A DNA stretch of 64,000 nt from Flavobacterium luminosum. Lineage in GTDB: Bacteria; Bacteroidota; Bacteroidia; Flavobacteriales; Flavobacteriaceae. The position numbers and the translations under genes are program-made. The notes beneath the pieces are model-generated. The model did no database searches. It worked only from the letters and a program-made list of their open reading frames with translations, and was not told where the DNA came from. Of this stretch, positions 63,675 through 64,000 are shown in pieces. The DNA lies in assembly GCF_023635005.1 (NCBI RefSeq), contig NZ_JAMLJM010000010.1:1-64000 (forward strand), in the 5' to 3' direction. Numbering within the stretch: the first letter of the stretch is position 1; every line of letters starts with the position of its first letter.

Positions 63675-64000
63675 ATGATTCAATACATTTTAAGCAACGG
63701 TATTCCACTTGGTATTTTTTTAAGTTTTATGATCGGACCCGTTTTCTTTGTATTGTTAGAAACCAGTATTACCAAAGGATTTCGAGCCGCTTTTGTGTTT
63801 GACGTTGGCGTCGTTTTAGGCGATATTTTCTTTATCGGAATTGCTTATTTGGGAAGTTACCGTTTAATTCAGAGTTTAAAAGACGATCCAGCCCTTTTTA
63901 TCTTTGGCGGCATCATTATGCTTACTTATGGGCTTATTTCCTTTTTTAAGCTTCGTAAAGCAAGCAAAAACATAGAAGCCGATCAAGAGGTAGTCGAGCT
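63675..64000 (+). CDS. LysE-family transporter, N-terminal part
   Basis: A gene cut off by the right edge, with 108 codons visible. It begins MIQYILSNGIPLGIFLSFMI, with GPVFFVLLETSITKGFRAAFVFDVGVVLGD typical of LysE/RhtB amino-acid exporters (first helix, GP motif, and conserved Asp). Three membrane helices are complete. It starts 76 bases after the head-GIN gene on the same strand. The substrate is unknown. Confidence 0.85.
   Translation, partial: MIQYILSNGIPLGIFLSFMIGPVFFVLLETSITKGFRAAFVFDVGVVLGDIFFIGIAYLGSYRLIQSLKDDPALFIFGGIIMLTYGLISFFKLRKASKNIEADQEVVE

Overview
The window looks like a chromosomal segment of a Flavobacterium-type bacterium (Bacteroidota, Flavobacteriaceae). The evidence is AT-rich DNA, gliding/type IX secretion genes (gldH, sprE/porW, and a secreted protein with a C-terminal sorting domain), Bacteroidota-only families (DUF4292, DUF4254, DUF6427, DUF6341, DUF6909), and promoters of the Bacteroidota form TTG-N17-23-TANNTTTG. 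There are no phage, transposase, CRISPR or tRNA/rRNA genes. Most of it is ordinary core genome, with about three quarters of the genes on the minus strand.

Layout: (1) 1-5067, a minus-strand run ricT, gldH, pbp1A, scoA and the start of a four-helix-bundle gene. (2) 5068-7909, an operon of trhO, trhP and a ferredoxin for tRNA U34 hydroxylation, ending in a clear terminator. (3) 7987-17191, dprA, an HU/SPOR protein, a thioesterase, an EnvC/DUF4292/TPR/nucleotidyltransferase/dut run and a flippase. (4) 17217-18885, an acetyltransferase followed by two damaged small lipoprotein genes. (5) 18986-29296, the F-type ATP synthase genes atpB-E-F-H-A-G, whose upstream partners (DUF6168, atpZ, bactofilin, sprE) are cut off from atpB by an oppositely oriented RCC1-repeat gene. 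(6) 29457-35523, a flavin/2Fe-2S reductase, GT9, DUF4254, upp, DUF6427, DUF6341 and purD. (7) 35636-43084, a surface polysaccharide block (CapK-like, GT2, priming glycosyl-phosphotransferase, UDP-glucuronate decarboxylase, rfbD, rfbC) and a phosphorylase-like DUF6909 gene. (8) 43213-46933, a CarboxypepD_reg protein, GH3, a membrane coiled-coil protein, tatA and an Lrp regulator. (9) 46930-54986, a complete arginine operon of the Bacteroidota type (GNAT, argG, argC, argD, argF', argB, argE', argH). (10) 55185-59911, tex, DUF1294, an unknown gene, a TRIC channel and rpiB. (11) 59912-60680, a 769-bp AT-rich intergenic region with repeated TGTTAATAA and TTTTCAACA words, a candidate replication origin. 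(12) 60681-64000, rnr, a head-GIN protein and a truncated LysE-family gene.

The most notable points are: the ferredoxin/TrhP/TrhO operon, in which both tRNA hydroxylation proteins carry the same C-terminal domain; the possible origin upstream of rnr; the RCC1 insertion in the ATP synthase locus with its own promoter and a perfect palindrome; the residue pattern of ArgF' pointing to N-succinylornithine; and two neighbouring lipoprotein genes broken by a frameshift and by a stop codon at the lipobox.
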